Below are positions 11,935 to 23,704 of a DNA stretch of 64,000 nt, piece after piece. The DNA lies in NCBI GenBank assembly GCA_030867875.1, contig JAOWCC010000330.1:372001-436000 (forward strand), in the 5' to 3' direction. The notes below the pieces were generated by a model, which did not search any database, had not been told where the DNA came from, and was given only the letters and a program-made list of their open reading frames with translations. A program made the translations under genes and the position numbers. The DNA is from Actinernus sp. WN-2022. Its lineage: Eukaryota; Cnidaria; Anthozoa; Actiniaria; Actinernidae. Numbering within the stretch: the stretch's first letter is position 1; every line of letters starts with the position of its first letter.

Positions 11935-12227
11935 ATAGTTAATAGAGTGGAATGGTTAGGAAATCCGGCAAACTTCAAAAGGGCTAACAAAGGCGCTGCG
12001 ATTGAGGTTGGAAGGGGGCAAGACAAAAGATTGTGCACTATCATAGTTCATTAGCGTTCCCTGAACGACTGAACTCACACGTTTCTATTGGCTGATTGAC
12101 TAACATGTTGGAATTTCTATTGTGTTTTGTGCACGGTAGTGGTCGCGATCGAAACAAGCTAACGAAGACCTATAACAAAGAAGGTCCCTGAGTTTTCTAA
12201 CCATTCCACTCTATTAACTATGCTCAA
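11935..12227. repeat. Inner foldback inside the hAT-like element
   Basis: CATAGTTAATAGAGTGGAAT and the following GGTTAGGAAA near 11,935-11,964 return as the reverse complement TTTTCTAACCATTCCACTCT ATTAACTATG ending near 12,222. Pairing is nearly perfect in the arms only; the 240-bp centre is unpaired. Confidence 0.6.
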
Positions 12228-12329
12228 ATGGATAAGTTTTTAGTGAAATCTGCTGGAATTTCTTCCGAGAAGAAAAAACGAGCCCACCTACCGACTAAAA
12301 TTACAGCTTCAGAACGCGCTAAAGGCTAC
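12228..12329 (+). pseudogene. First exon of a hAT-type transposase (remnant)
   Basis: An ATG opens 34 codons starting MDKFLVKSAGISS and rich in lysine (EKKKR). It ends at GGCTAC followed by GTAAGT, a consensus splice donor. Short MDKFLV-type first exons joined to BED or MYM zinc-finger exons are usual in hAT transposases. No further exon is present before the right tip at 12,497, so the gene is deleted. Confidence 0.5.
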
Positions 12330-13217
12330 GTAAGTGTGCAGAAGAGAGTTTTTTTCTCCTTAGACCATGTATAATAGCTTAAAATGAGCTAAAAAAATCG
12401 CATAATTTGCTGCATAATGAGCTCTGAATTGCCGCATAATGAGCCCTGAATTGCCGCATAATTTCCGATTTTTTATCGCACTTTATCGGAGGCCCTGGTT
12501 TAAGAAAATGCAGAATTACAGAGGTTACATGACTAAAATGCATTGCAGTACATTTTCAATGTAATTTGTATTTTCTCAAATACAAGCCGTTGCATTTCAT
12601 GAAATTTGGCTCTGTGGACCAGGTTGTTCAAAGGGTTGATAGCTCAGGGCTTTATCCGGTGGATAAAGTTATCCACCCTTTGACCAACCGGGCTGGTCTA
12701 CAGAGCCAAATTATATAAGTAAATATCAGGGCTTGTATTTAAGAAAATACAACTTACATTGTACATGTACTAGTTGCAATGCATTTTAGTCAGGTAACAT
12801 TTGTAATTCAAGTAATTCTGCATTTTCTCAAACAAATGCCCATGCTTTACTTAAAATTTAGCCATAATAATATTGACCCAGTGTTTATTAGACATTAATA
12901 TTTTTTGTTGTTGAGAGCCTCATTTCTGAAATCCTCACTGGCTCAGTGAATTAGGAATAAAAAAAAGGGCACTCCTCTCTAATATTTATAGGTAATAGAA
13001 TGGGGCTGACTAAAATGAAGGATAAATTTCACACATTTTAAAATTTACAAAATTTCCCAAGTCATGCAGCAAAGCAATTTTATCAATTTTGAAGACACAA
13101 GTGAGATTAATCCTTATGTTTACGAGAACCCATGCGATTACTTATTAATAACATAGAGGACGAGCAGTTTTGTCAAAATAGTGGGGGGGGGGGGGGAGAA
13201 TTGTAATGTGCATTCTA

Positions 13218-14676
13218 GCCACCTTTTATCCACCCTTTGAACAACTGAACCCTTGCATGTATTTGAACCTGCCCCAGTATTTTTAAACATGAACACTTTT
13301 TCGTATTTGCTTGACAACTTCATTTTTATAGTCCTTTTGAAACCAGAAACATTCTTTCCTCTGTCTATAATTATATGGAAAGTAAAAAAACTGGTATTCC
13401 CTTGTTCATGTAAAATGGCATATTGACAAGATGTTTAGTTAAACTTAATTATAAGGCTGGGTTTTCAATAAACATTGTGGTCTAGAATAAATGCTGGGCC
13501 CTGTAAGTTATTGGTATGTCTATACATTTTTTTAGTAGATTTCATGAATCAGATATAATAATAACACTTGAAACATTTCTTGATCAGTGTGGTGCCCTAG
13601 AAAGTGTAAAGCTTGCATGGTCATAGCCTGGGAAACCAGCTGACTCTTATCGCTCCCCCACTCGCAAAAGAGACGTCTGGGCAGCGAACCAGAAAATTCC
13701 ATACTGATGACGTAGCACATAGCCGTTTCACAATGCATAAATTAGTTGCAATTCTCAGAAGCTGAATACGAACAACAGAGTTCTTTTCAAGGAATATAAC
13801 TACCAGCAAGGCTGTTCGTTTGCTTGGCAGTGGATCACTGTCATGAACAACCATAAAATTCAAGCCTATTTAGCGTGTGTCGGTAGCTAGTTTGCTTCGT
13901 TCTTTCAGCGGTTCGCCCTGGTCAAGAAAATTTGTCCTACGACTGTCAAAATATAATAGTTGTTTGTAATTTTAAAACCTACACACAATACAGCAGGCCA
14001 CTTTTCAAGCCAGCTCTTTTGCCAGGTCAGTAGCTGAAGAGGTTAGCTACAGAATGCAGGTATTTTCAAGGTATACTACCGAGGCTGCCCGTTTGCTTGG
14101 TTGAATGGCCATCACGTTCATGACTCATAGCGCACTTACATGCATGTAATCTTTATTCATAGCAGAGATTCACTGCCTAGCAAAAGATATGGCTTGAAGA
14201 GTGGCCCTGCATGAATGATTTAACCAGCAACAACCACTCATCCAGTGTTCTGTGATAGCTCAGTGTGTGTAGGTTTATATGAAATTATAAACAGTCAACT
14301 ACTACAGTACCAGTTTTTGACCACTTTACTCGGTGTAAATGTTTTCACAGTATGACATTTCGCTTTACTAGCAGCTGAAAGAACTATGCAAAGGAGCCAC
14401 CAACAGCACCACAATTTTGAAATATCACTCGCGGTATTTATGCCAAATATCACTACACATCATGCTATTACCTATACTAATTGTCGAATAAAAAATATTA
14501 ATAAAGCCTAACAATAATATATAACTGATCTGCTAATTAGCCTATAATATTGTAATAATAATAACTATTGAACATTAATCTTAATATTAAGACTTTTAAG
14601 AGTCACGGTAAGGAAAGAAACTACGTTTGTAACGCTCTGTTTTACATCTATGAAGGGTGAGACAAGTGCTATTGCG
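13218..14676. other. Non-coding stretch with a diverged duplicate
   Basis: Segments near 13,785-13,850 and 14,065-14,125 share TTTTCAAGG, then GCTG-CGTTTGCTTGG and a CATGA motif, suggesting an old tandem duplication about 280 bp apart. No gene was recognised. Confidence 0.4.
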
Positions 14677-15905
14677 CATTATAAAATAGCCCACAGAAAA
14701 TACGCGCTCTGATTGGTTGAAAGCCGTGTTTCTATAACTCTATAGAAACATGGCAAATTATGCCGGCATCGTGGCCTTGAACTCAATTTGAAACTCGGCG
14801 AAATAATTCCTACACTTTTCTAAAAACATTGAGCACTAAATTCAATTCGACGAAGAACCAGCTACAGTATTGTATAAAGAAACGACAATGTGTTGTTAGT
14901 TTAGAAACAAGCCGATGTTTTATTGAACTCAAAACAATCTCAAAGTACGAATTACAACATTCATTTCTGTGGACAAAGTTGAGTTGCTCACAATTTGTGC
15001 GATATTAAACAATCATTTTCGCCAAAACAGTCTATTTTGGCTGACTAAGCTCAATTAAAAACTATTGTCTGGTAGATTTAAGCCGGAGAACTTAAAGAAA
15101 TCCTGACTTAAATATTTCTAGATGCACAAAATAGAGGTTGACATAGAAATGGAAATCAAAAATACAGCAAAATGTGGAGCACAAACCTGACAAAGTTGAG
15201 TCTTGTACAGATGCTAAAACTCCATCCAACGCCGTCCCTTTCGACTACTCTTGGTTAATTGAGGAATGTACGGTTCAGTATGACTCTCGACAGGTGCCGT
15301 AGAGGATGAGAATAGCAAGGAAATCTGATCAAGCTTGAAGTGTCTGATGAAAACAACCTGCCGTCCGTATGCGACCGCATGAGGCATGACACACGGCGAA
15401 TCGACGAAGAACTATATTCTAGTCCTTGGAAGACAGAATGTACAAAACAACTGATGACCCGAGTAATGACTTCCATGCTTTGTAGCTCTAGATTTTAAAG
15501 AGAAATCCAAAATATCCTCCTTTCTTGCAACACGTCTTGATCTCCTGCAAACTTTGTTTGGTACGAAAACCGGCGCCTTCTTGATCCACGCCGTGAAGTC
15601 CATGAGGCGAAATGAACTGTTGAACATTACGTGCTTCCGTATATTGTCAATCAAGTTTTAGCATTAGTCTATAGAGCTTCTTTTTCTTCATCATTCTGTG
15701 TAATTTTGGGCTCCAATTAAAAGGTTTTTCGTAGCTAGGGCACTGTTTTCAAACTCACTGAATCGGATTGACAAAACTGACTGATTTAGTCATGTGATAA
15801 GTTCATGACGTACGACTGCACAGTTAGGAGAATTTATGTTTTGATGATCATAATAAACGCGCGATTTTTCTTTTTTGTACTTATTTTCTGTGGGTTATTT
15901 TATAA
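14677..15905. mobile_element. Candidate TIR element, about 1.2 kb
   Basis: The left end has ATTATAAAATAGCCCACAGAAAATA (14,678-14,702) and the right end carries its near reverse complement TATTTTCTGTGGGTTATTTTATAA (about 15,880-15,904). Only about 25-30 bp of the arm is conserved. The interior has no recognisable transposase, although several open frames of 70-80 codons occur. The boundaries are tentative. Confidence 0.45.
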
Positions 15906-15907
15906 AG

Positions 15908-16095
15908 GAAATAGAAAACATTTCCCCTTGTTTCTATAGAGTTATAGAAACACTTGTGGAAGTTTGGAAGAACTCGAAATAGCTGTGGAAACACTCGCCC
16001 TTCGGGCTCGTGTTCCCACTGCCATTTCTCGTTCTCCCAAACTCCCACTCGTGTTTCTATAACTCTATAGAAACACGGGAAATGTTTTCTATTTC
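15908..16095. repeat. 188-bp foldback containing nested palindromes
   Basis: The ends GAAATAGAAAACATTTCCC and GGGAAATGTTTTCTATTTC are perfect reverse complements. Just inside each end sits the palindrome TTTCTATA(G/A)(A/C)(G/T)(T/C)TATAGAAA. The centre reads CGCCCTTCGGGCTCG. The same inner palindrome also occurs at about 14,730-14,748, just inside the left end of the preceding element. Confidence 0.7.
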
Positions 16096-16895
16096 TTAAG
16101 TGTAAGGCCATTTTCGCTAATTAAAACCTGGTCGAAGGCATAAGGTGGTGCAGTAAGGTTGAGACACTTTATTAAACGTCGGTTTAAAAAAGGCTGCAAG
16201 GACAAATGTTACAAACAAAAGTGTAGCCGAATCTGTGGAGATCAGGATCAGCAGAAGGATTGAAATATACGAAGACAGCAAGGCTGATCGAACGGCTGTA
16301 CAATGTTATTTATTGTACCCTATATTTCGGTTCGGCAGAACGAACCTTCTTCAGGGGTTTTATGAGCTAAGTCGAGAGGTCGGTTTGCCTGGTATAAAGC
16401 TTCAGACAACCAGCAAGACCGAGGGTGTCAACGTAGTAAAAACCAGGCGAAAGAATTATCAGGGCCCGTTTTTGAACGAGTTCAATTGCGTAGGACAGAT
16501 AAGAGGGAACTGTGGGAATTATGCCATACAGGGCAGCAGTAAATGTTAAAAAGGTCAGAGGAAGGTACACCACTGCGTTTAAGAACTCGAAGGATATGTA
16601 AGCGTTTGAAAGCTTTCATCAGCATGTAGTCAACATTGGTATTCCACTTCAGATAATTGTGTTGGAGGATGAGGCCAAGTACTTTATGCGACTGGACACT
16701 CGGGAAAAAGAGAGAGTAAGTTACGTTCTTTACATTTTTTAGGGTTAAGTTTCATGTAGTTTGAAGAGGGCCATGAATTAATGCTGTCAAGGTCAATCGG
16801 GATCAAAGAGGTTTCATTCACAGACACAATTTCGGAGATGGTTATGTCGTCAACATATTTCCAGTAGTTGGAGGATGAAGGAGAGGCAAGCTTAA

Positions 16896-17354
16896 AGTGC
16901 CTATGAAGCTTATTTTATTATTTTAGATATCAATTCTACATCAAGTGAATAGTAGAATGGTACAATATATCTTGCTTTGAATGCTGTGCCGCTGAGTTAA
17001 GGAGGTTTTAATATCCAAAATGATAATTACATGACGTCAGGGGAGGCATCTGCAATCACTTCTTAGTGGTTGTGAATGGGCGTTTCTACTGATATAAAAA
17101 AACAAATTTCTAATATTACTTTATTTCAACCATGCATGAGTATAACACTGACAATTTTTAAAATTTGTTTAATTGTAACAAAAAAAATTGTATAATAATG
17201 GTGCCTCTCCTGACGTCACGTAATTAGCATTTTGGATATTAAAACCTCCTTAACTCAGCGGCACAGCATTCAAAGCAAGATATATTGTGCCATTCTACTA
17301 TTCACTTGATGTAGAATTGATATCTAAAATAAAAAAATGAGCTTCATAGGCACT
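16896..17354. mobile_element. 459-bp TTAA-targeted MITE
   Basis: Flanked by TTAA at 16,892-16,895 and 17,355-17,358. Tips are AGTGCCTATGAAGCT and its reverse complement, with arms of about 150 bp running through GGAGGTTTTAATATCC. TTAA duplication points to piggyBac or Kolobok transposases. It is inserted in the RT region of the LINE, so it is younger than that copy. Confidence 0.85.
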
Positions 17355-17684
17355 TTAAGATCATTAATCATGATAAGAAAAAGGTTCGGGCCTAATTTGG
17401 TGACTTTGAGGCACTCCAGCCAAAACAGGTAGCCCGGCATTCAGAAATAACAGAGCCAAGCTTAACAGACTGTCGACGACAAGAAAGAAAGCTACAAATC
17501 CAAGGGATAATAGACGTTCTTACACGAATGTCGTTAAGATTACGAATAACGATGTTGTGATTGAGCCGGTCGAAGGCTTTACTGAAATCGAGAAAGCATA
17601 CCCTCAAGTATTTGTCAGGGTTGTCAAGGCTGATAGCCAATTGTGAAGAAGATCAAGTAGACAGAAAGTAGTATCAGCCCTTGA

Positions 17685-17955
17685 TTCACGGGAAATTCGC
17701 GCGGCCGCCCACCAGACTGACCGTAATACGCACGTGCAGACGTTCGACCGCTGTGTGACATTGCCCACGGATGTTTCGCGACATTAGGTTGCAGTCCCTC
17801 ATTTGCGCTAAAGCGCACGTTCAATCGTCATCAGAACGAGGCTTCGGAAAATGCCTCTTCGAAGAAAGAAAATCGATTTCGTAGTGTTGACAGATTTCTA
17901 AAATTTTCGTCGTTTTTGAAAGGCCCACTGCCTGTATTCGATTATCAGCCCTTGA
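17685..17955. repeat. Insertion-like segment bounded by 13-bp direct repeats
   Basis: TATCAGCCCTTGA occurs at 17,672-17,684 and 17,943-17,955, bracketing about 258 bp that breaks the LINE. The inserted DNA has AAAGGCCCACTGCCTGTATTCG at its right side; a near copy (AAAGGTCCACTGCCTGTCTT) occurs at about 18,618. It may be a retroposed insertion or a tandem slip; the arms show no inverted repeat. Confidence 0.5.
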
Positions 17956-18783
17956 GGTACCCTTAAGGCAACCAAAGATTTGTTAGGGTCAAACTTGTCA
18001 AGGATATCATGGATCATCTACGACACAACGAAGTCTTCGAGGACTTCGACTTGAAATTGGTATAATTAGGTTCGTCTACACTGGTTACGGGCTTAGTCTT
18101 TGGTAACGGAGAAATGAATTAAGGAATCTTTCCAAATCGGAGGCACGACACCTAAGGAAAGAGAAGTATTGAAAATAGCTGTTACTGACACGGAATGTTC
18201 AAAATCAAATTCTTTGATAATTCTATTAGGTATATAGTCAGGGCCATTGGACTTATAAGGGCTTATCTTGAGTAGTTTACGACAGACCTCAAATGACTGA
18301 ATAATAGGTACTTGTTCAAGGGCAGCGAGATAAGGGGGCATACTACAGAGGTCAATGGGAGGTAAATATGAGTACACTAACAAAATGTGTATTTATAATT
18401 TATAGAGTTAGCAAGTTCATGACCATATATGTTAGTACCATTCTTTTCTAAATTTATAACAGAGGTGTTGTTTGGCTTACCGGAGGGTTCCACCAGGATC
18501 TAGGGTAACTGTGTTTAAGGTGCGAGATTTTGGTTTTATAAAATTCTTTCTTTCTGGACAAGACTTCGGTTTTTACTTTCTTTCAAAAATGGATTCAGAG
18601 ATTTCTCTAGAGTGAAAGGTCCACTGCCTGTCTTCGATTAACTGCTTAATGGAGGCTGCATCCAAATCTTTTCAGCATTGTGGAGTCGAATCGTTTTCAA
18701 AGGAAAGAAACAGTTAATCGCTTGGGTGAGATAGGCGGTAAATGACGTCGCCAACTGGTCAGCAGATGCAAGGGCAGGATCAG

Positions 18784-18893
18784 GGTAATAAGTTCATGTC
18801 CTAGATACAACAATAGGTTAATTACGTTCTATTATGTTTCGGTCATAGAACGTCAGTAACATATTGGTGTATCTAGGACATGAACTTATTACC
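18784..18893. mobile_element. 110-bp MITE with 8-bp target duplication
   Basis: Tips GGTAATAAGTTCATGTCCTA and the reverse complement TAGGACATGAACTTATTACC. Perfect flanking duplication AGGATCAG at 18,776-18,783 and 18,894-18,901. An 8-bp duplication suits a hAT-type transposase. It is inserted in the endonuclease-RT spacer of the LINE. Confidence 0.85.
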
Positions 18894-20305
18894 AGGATCA
18901 GAGAAGATTTGGAACCACTCAAGCGGGCTCGATCACCTGCCGAAAGGCTCACGTGCAGACCGAGGAAAGCGGCGCAAGTGGCAAAATTAGCACGGGTACT
19001 AGGACTAACTGAGATAGGAAACCAGTGGCTTATATTATGGTCAGAACTACCTAAAGGGGAGCGATTTGAAACTCGTAATAATCAAATCTAGAATTGATTG
19101 TCCTCTAGTGGGCTTCATCACGAATTGCTATGGTAATGATGTGAATGTAGGTCAGAGATATTAACGCAATTGAAGTATCGTAAGACAACAACTCCGCAGT
19201 CCGGGTTGGAGGTACAAAATAAGTCAACAGAGTTACTTAAATGTTGAACAAGTTCACGTTGATCTGGAACCGACATATTCGGGCGGCAGTATGCAACAAA
19301 TGCGAGACGACACGTAAGATGGCGAGGAAGGCGGTTAGGTCTTAACGACAACCACATATACACTCAAATTTAGGATGTTCAAGATCAGATCTACGTTTGC
19401 ACTTAATTCTGTCTGCTATGTAGGCACACACACCATCTCCGCGACCCTGATGCTGACAAGATTACTGGCAATACCATCGTGGAGCCAGGTCTCGTCAATA
19501 GCGGCAATATCAGCAGAAGTAGAGTCAAGGTGGACAGCAAGTTCATCCACTTTAGCCGATAAAGAGCTCGCGTTGCACAGTAAAAAGCTAGGTTTGATTT
19601 ATTTTGCGTAGACGCTGGGAGGCATTTGAAGTTCGCTGGTGCTTCATCGCGCTTGAGAGAGTTACAATTTCGGTAACAACCTGCCCGTAGCCGATCCTGT
19701 TTGCCGAGTAATTCGCACGGGTATACTAAGGTGGGACCCAATAATGGGTTTCCCATGTCGGTGTTGATTAAAGACGAACTTGGGTGAACTAATATTCATA
19801 GACACCGAAGGATAAATTTGTATGCAGTTAGCAATATTATGGCTAGCTGACATAAAACTTCCTTTGCTGAAGCCGCGCCACTGGCTAGCTAAAGGCGGGA
19901 AATGTTTGTTTACCAAAATGTCGGCTAGATCTTCATCAAAGCTGGCCTTTCTCGTTGAAAGAAAGCGTTTAAAATGTAACCAGTTCGAAAGAAACAATTC
20001 ACATTTTAACAAGCGTGTGAGAGAGAAATTGATAGCTAAAAAAGTAGTAAGGAAGACACAAAACGCTACTAAAAATGCGGTAGCGACGCTGACAGCGTTT
20101 TGTGTCGTAAAGCAGCTTCCCGAAGAGAAGACGACACACCTACCTTGTATCAGGTAGGTCCTGTATTTACGCACAACTTTGCCTCTAACATAACTTATGT
20201 CTATAAAACAAAATATGCGTCTCGGGAAACATCAAGATTCTTGGAAAACAAAAGTCACCATTTCCCTCGGTGCCAATCATTAAGTGTTTACAGAAGTCGG
20301 TAACC

Positions 20306-20602
20306 AGAAGTCTCGATGGGTCATAGTACATGTAGGTCTTGGCCATCAGTTTACGGTATAATCTATTTCTAGAAATCGATTCTCACTAAATCGATACCCA
20401 AGCGTATCGCACCTAATTGCACCAGCAACTCTGCTTGGTCCAAAGCATGAACGCATTTGTTCTAATAAGATAACTAATGTTGTGTTTATAAAACAAACAT
20501 GGATGCCATTGTTGTTCACCCACGAAAGTAGTTTGAGCGCCCTTCTAAAAATAGATTATACCGTAAACTGATAGTCCGCACCCATTACTTATCGAGACTT
20601 CT
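20306..20602. repeat. Foldback repeat (about 297 bp)
   Basis: The ends AGAAGTCTCGAT and ATCGAGACTTCT match, with the strong inner arm ATCAGTTTACGGTATAATCT returning as AGATTATACCGTAAACTGAT near 20,550-20,570. No coding content and no clear target duplication. Confidence 0.65.
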
Positions 20603-21272
20603 AGTTATGGAGTAATTTGCCGGAGTAATTTCAAGAGCTATGATTGGTCATTTGGCGGTCCATAACTTCTCGTATTGACTTCAAAATTGAAGTAAAGCTG
20701 ATATAATAAACATCTTGCTAAACTCGCTAGCTCGGTCCGTACCATATATTGTGGATCCTCATTCTTTTCTTTTTTTATGGCCTGCGCGCTTTGCACTTGG
20801 ACAAAAAACAGGAATGACTGCTCCAGCGTTTCGAAAGTACAGTTTAATAAATACGCCTGTACCTTAATCATTAAACTGTTACTCAGAATTCCAGACTCCT
20901 TTAAGCGTTTATTGATCCCCAATAAAACAACAATAAAAAATAACCTACGGCAAAGACCTCGCGTTCGTTCATTAAGAGGTATGTACAGTCCAGTTTTCGA
21001 AATCAGGTAAAACAAAGGCATGTAGACACAGGGTGTTCGTAATAACATGTAAAAAGTGTTAAACTAATAGTCCATTTTTAGGTTCTCACGTGTACGGTGA
21101 TAAAGAAAACAATAAAAGCATCTTGGATTGGTTTTGCCTGAGTTTATGTTAATGTTTGAGATGGTTTATTGTTCAGGCTACTGTTGTAAATTGATATTTT
21201 AATTCCCCGATGGTCGCCAATTTCAAAGAATAATTCCTTCACAGCAATTTATTTTCCTTTCCTTTCGCTCCA
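20603..21272. other. Non-coding stretch with uncharacterised frames
   Basis: An open frame on the minus strand (20,638-21,048) and one on the plus strand (20,777-21,010, with LLIPNKTTIKNNLRQRPRVR) overlap. I do not recognise either and do not call a gene. Confidence 0.35.
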
Positions 21273-21957
21273 TCACTCCACTGAATATCCCACTCATGTT
21301 AATACCTATTATTCAGTATTTATTATCACTCCACTGAATATCCCACTCATGTTAATACCTATTATTCAGTATTTATTATCACTCCACTGAATATCCCACT
21401 CATGTTAATACCATTATACAGTGTTTATTATCACTCCACTGAATATTCCACTCATGTTAATACCTATTATGCAGTGTTTATTATCACTCCACTGAATATC
21501 CCACTCATGTTAATACCTATTATACAGTGCTTATTATCACTCCACTGAATATCCCACTCATGTTAATACCTATTATACAGTGTTTATTATCACTCCACTG
21601 AATATCCCACTCATGTTAATACCTATTATTCAGTATTTATTATCACTCCACTGAATATCCCACTCATGTTAATACCTATTATACAGTGTTTATTATCACT
21701 CCACTGAATATCCCACTCATGTTAATACCTATTATACAGTGTTTATTATCACTCCACTGAATATCCCACTCATGTTAATACCTATTATACAGTGTTTATT
21801 ATCACTCCACTGAATATCCCACTCATGTTAATACCATTATACAGTGTTTATTATCACTCCACTGAATATCCCACTCATGTTAATACCTATTATACAGTGT
21901 TTATCATCACTCCACTGAATATACCACTCATGTTAATACCTATTATACAGTGTTTAT
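21273..21957. repeat. 53-bp minisatellite, about 13 copies
   Basis: The unit starts TCACTCCACTGAATATCCCA and continues CTCATGTTAATACCTATTATNCAGTRTTTATTA. Copies differ mainly at TTCAGTA versus TACAGTG and by loss of CT in ACCTATT at two places. Because 53 is not a multiple of three, the open frame across it is incidental. It lies about 140 bp from the inverted SINE. Confidence 0.9.
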
Positions 21958-22099
21958 GTGGTTATGCCACTGTAACGAAATATCCCATCGCACTTGGCCT
22001 CACTCTCATGCTGTATTTACGTACCAGTCTCCACCCATATGAGTACTCGAAATTGGGCAATTGAAACACATCAAATGTTTCAAGAATGTTTATTGTAAT

Positions 22100-22402
22100 C
22101 TCATTCTTATAATATATAAAATATTTTTTTTGTTATAGCAGGCTATGTATTTCAGCATAGCTGGTAGAGGCCTACTTTCAACTCCACACACACTCCCCAC
22201 TACATTAATATATTTTTATACATACTACTCTCAAACTCATATGTTGATTTTTTACGGAGGGACAAAACCGGAGAAAACCCTCGTAACAAGGGAGAGAACA
22301 ACACAACAAACAAACGCAACTCACATATGGCACCAAGTCTGACTCGAACTCAGGACACAGCGGTGAGAGGCGAGCGCTAACACACTGCGCCACCCATGCC
22401 TT
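22100..22402 (-). mobile_element. tRNA-derived SINE, minus strand
   Basis: Read on the minus strand it begins near 22,402 with GGCATGGGTGGCGCAGTG, has GTGTTAGCGCTCGCCTCTCA, a degraded B box (GAGTTCGAGTCAGAC) and the same body as the copy at 6,799 (GAGGGTTTTCTCCGGTTTTG). It ends in an AT-rich tail near 22,100 after AGCCTGCTATAACA. It is more diverged than the 6.8-kb copy. Confidence 0.8.
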
Positions 22403-23117
22403 AAAAGGCGCACTAAAGTTATTTATTATAGTATACCCTTAAGTCTTAATTACACTCTTTTAAAGCAACTCTTGAAAGTTAGTAGCATAGCATTAACGTT
22501 TTACCCACATTCTTAAATATTTGTACATTTAATCGTCCTTTTACTTACAGATGTTTTAAATTCCGCAAATCATCAAATGCATCTTTGGGAATATCCTGTT
22601 CTTTAATAGAGTTCTTATGTAGTGTGCTATAACAAGGAAATAAAGACGTTTTAATAATTTATCTATAACGTATAAACAACAACGAAACCGTATATACGGT
22701 TTTGTGGCAATACCCACAAAACAAAACAAACCTTTACTGCCCCCACAAGCTATTCTCTACAGTTCGAATTCGAACAGGCACAGGCCCTATATACGCTGGT
22801 ATATCTGAACGGAGTACACAATTTTTTTATTAAAACTCATAGTCTACTCCACGATCGGCATTATTTTATCGTTTCAAATTCGAATCTCAGTTCGATCTTC
22901 GAAAACTGCCGCGCTCATTGTTCTGATCATGTTGACATTTACATAAACTCAAACAATGCATGAAGACGCATGTAACGCTTTTCAGATCGCAATGTTCGAC
23001 ACAATAACGACAATTCACTCATTGGTTTAGATTTCTAACCCTTTGTTGACGATCCAATCAGATATTAGGCAAGGCTACTCCTGGTCTATATAAACGGATC
23101 CCATACGCACTTTACAG
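22403..23117. other. Non-coding stretch
   Basis: No gene was recognised. A small palindrome AACCGTATATACGGTT lies at about 22,686-22,701. The phrase GGCAATACCCACAAAAC near 22,710 recurs at about 23,921, suggesting a dispersed repeat. Confidence 0.4.
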
Positions 23118-23121
23118 TTAA

Positions 23122-23660
23122 AGTGCCCCTCAACCCTTTTGCAATTTTTATATAAATGAAACTTTGAAAGGTTTTGAGTACTTCTGCGAAGAAATGTTTG
23201 GCTTACAGAGGATACTCTATGTTCTAGGCTTGTTTGAAATGGTGAAAATGTGACCTCTCCTGACCCATTACCGTGTAAGAAAAAGCCTGGGTCGATTCCC
23301 TATCTTACGTCACCTCATTAATGCATTATTGTCCATGACGCATTTCTATCACAACAGCATCGATATATAGAGAATATACACAGTCTGTGAGATTTTAGTA
23401 AAGAAAACACCTATTTTAGACAAAATGCAAAATATTTATTCAAGTTATTGCAAAGTCGAATTAATTGGATGACGTAAGATAGGGAATTGACCCAGGCTTT
23501 TTCTTACACGGTAATGGGTCAGGAGAGGTCACATTTTCACCATTTCAAACAAGCCTAGAACGTAGAGTATCCTCTGTAAGCCAAACAAATATTTGCATAA
23601 GTACTCAAAACCTTTCAAAGTTTCATATATATAGAAATTGCAAAAGGGTTGAGGGGCACT
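23122..23660. mobile_element. 539-bp TTAA-targeted MITE
   Basis: Flanked by TTAA at 23,118-23,121 and 23,661-23,664. Tips AGTGCCCCTCAACCC and the reverse complement. Arms of about 195 bp pair through GCTTACAGAGGATACTCT and CTGACCCATTACCGTGTAAG. The first six bases match the 16,896 element (AGTGCC), implying the same transposase source. Non-coding centre of about 150 bp. Confidence 0.85.
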
Positions 23661-23704
23661 TTAAACTTGCTCTCAATCACATGAGCAACCACAATATGCT
23701 ACAA

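Larger units (their letters stand above)
11433..12497 (+). mobile_element. hAT-like deleted DNA transposon nested in the foldback
   Basis: Tips are CAGGGCCTCYGATA-like on the left and TATCGGAGGCCCTG on the right. The flanks share GTTTAA (11,427-11,432 and 12,498-12,503). The CAGGG tip is typical of hAT elements, although the visible duplication is 6 bp, not 8 bp. Near the right end there are tandem GCCGCATAATGAGC-like motifs. It keeps only a first transposase exon (12,228-12,329). A further foldback (about 11,935-12,227) lies inside. Confidence 0.65.
11059..13217. mobile_element. Large foldback element with a nested transposon
   Basis: The outer tips read TAGAATGCACATTAC inward at 11,059 and as its reverse complement ending at 13,217. 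The left arm is 11,059-11,432 and resumes at 12,504-12,620. The right arm is about 12,690-13,217. Together they give arms of about 500 bp around a short central hairpin near 12,620-12,690. A separate element (11,433-12,497) has split the left arm. Arms differ by scattered substitutions and small indels, plus a poly-G run at about 13,182, so the element is old. Confidence 0.75.
16200..20174 (-). mobile_element. Degenerate CR1/L2-like LINE, minus strand
   Basis: Reading right to left: an N-terminal region at about 20,170-19,760; an AP-endonuclease at about 19,750-19,120, with recognisable pieces SADIAAI, SNLVSIR and NPDCGVVVL followed by F-N; then the reverse transcriptase. RT pieces are at 18,383-18,093 (ISPYKSNGPDYIPN), 17,640-17,392 (FLDFSKAFDRLNHN then IPWICSFLSCRRQSVKLGSV) and 16,573-16,367 (AIELVQKRALIILSPGFYYVD, the C-terminal end). 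Frameshifts and stops separate all pieces, so it is dead. It has been interrupted by a TTAA element (16,896-17,354), a 110-bp MITE (18,784-18,893) and a segment bounded by TATCAGCCCTTGA repeats (17,685-17,942). Confidence 0.8.

Noticed and set aside
14677..15905. Host gene from 60-80-codon frames
   Set aside because: Frames overlap on one strand without shared domains, and the region is bounded by inverted tips, so it is more likely a decayed transposon.
21792..22064. Open frame across the minisatellite
   Set aside because: The repeat unit is 53 bp, so the frame rotates through the array and openness is accidental.
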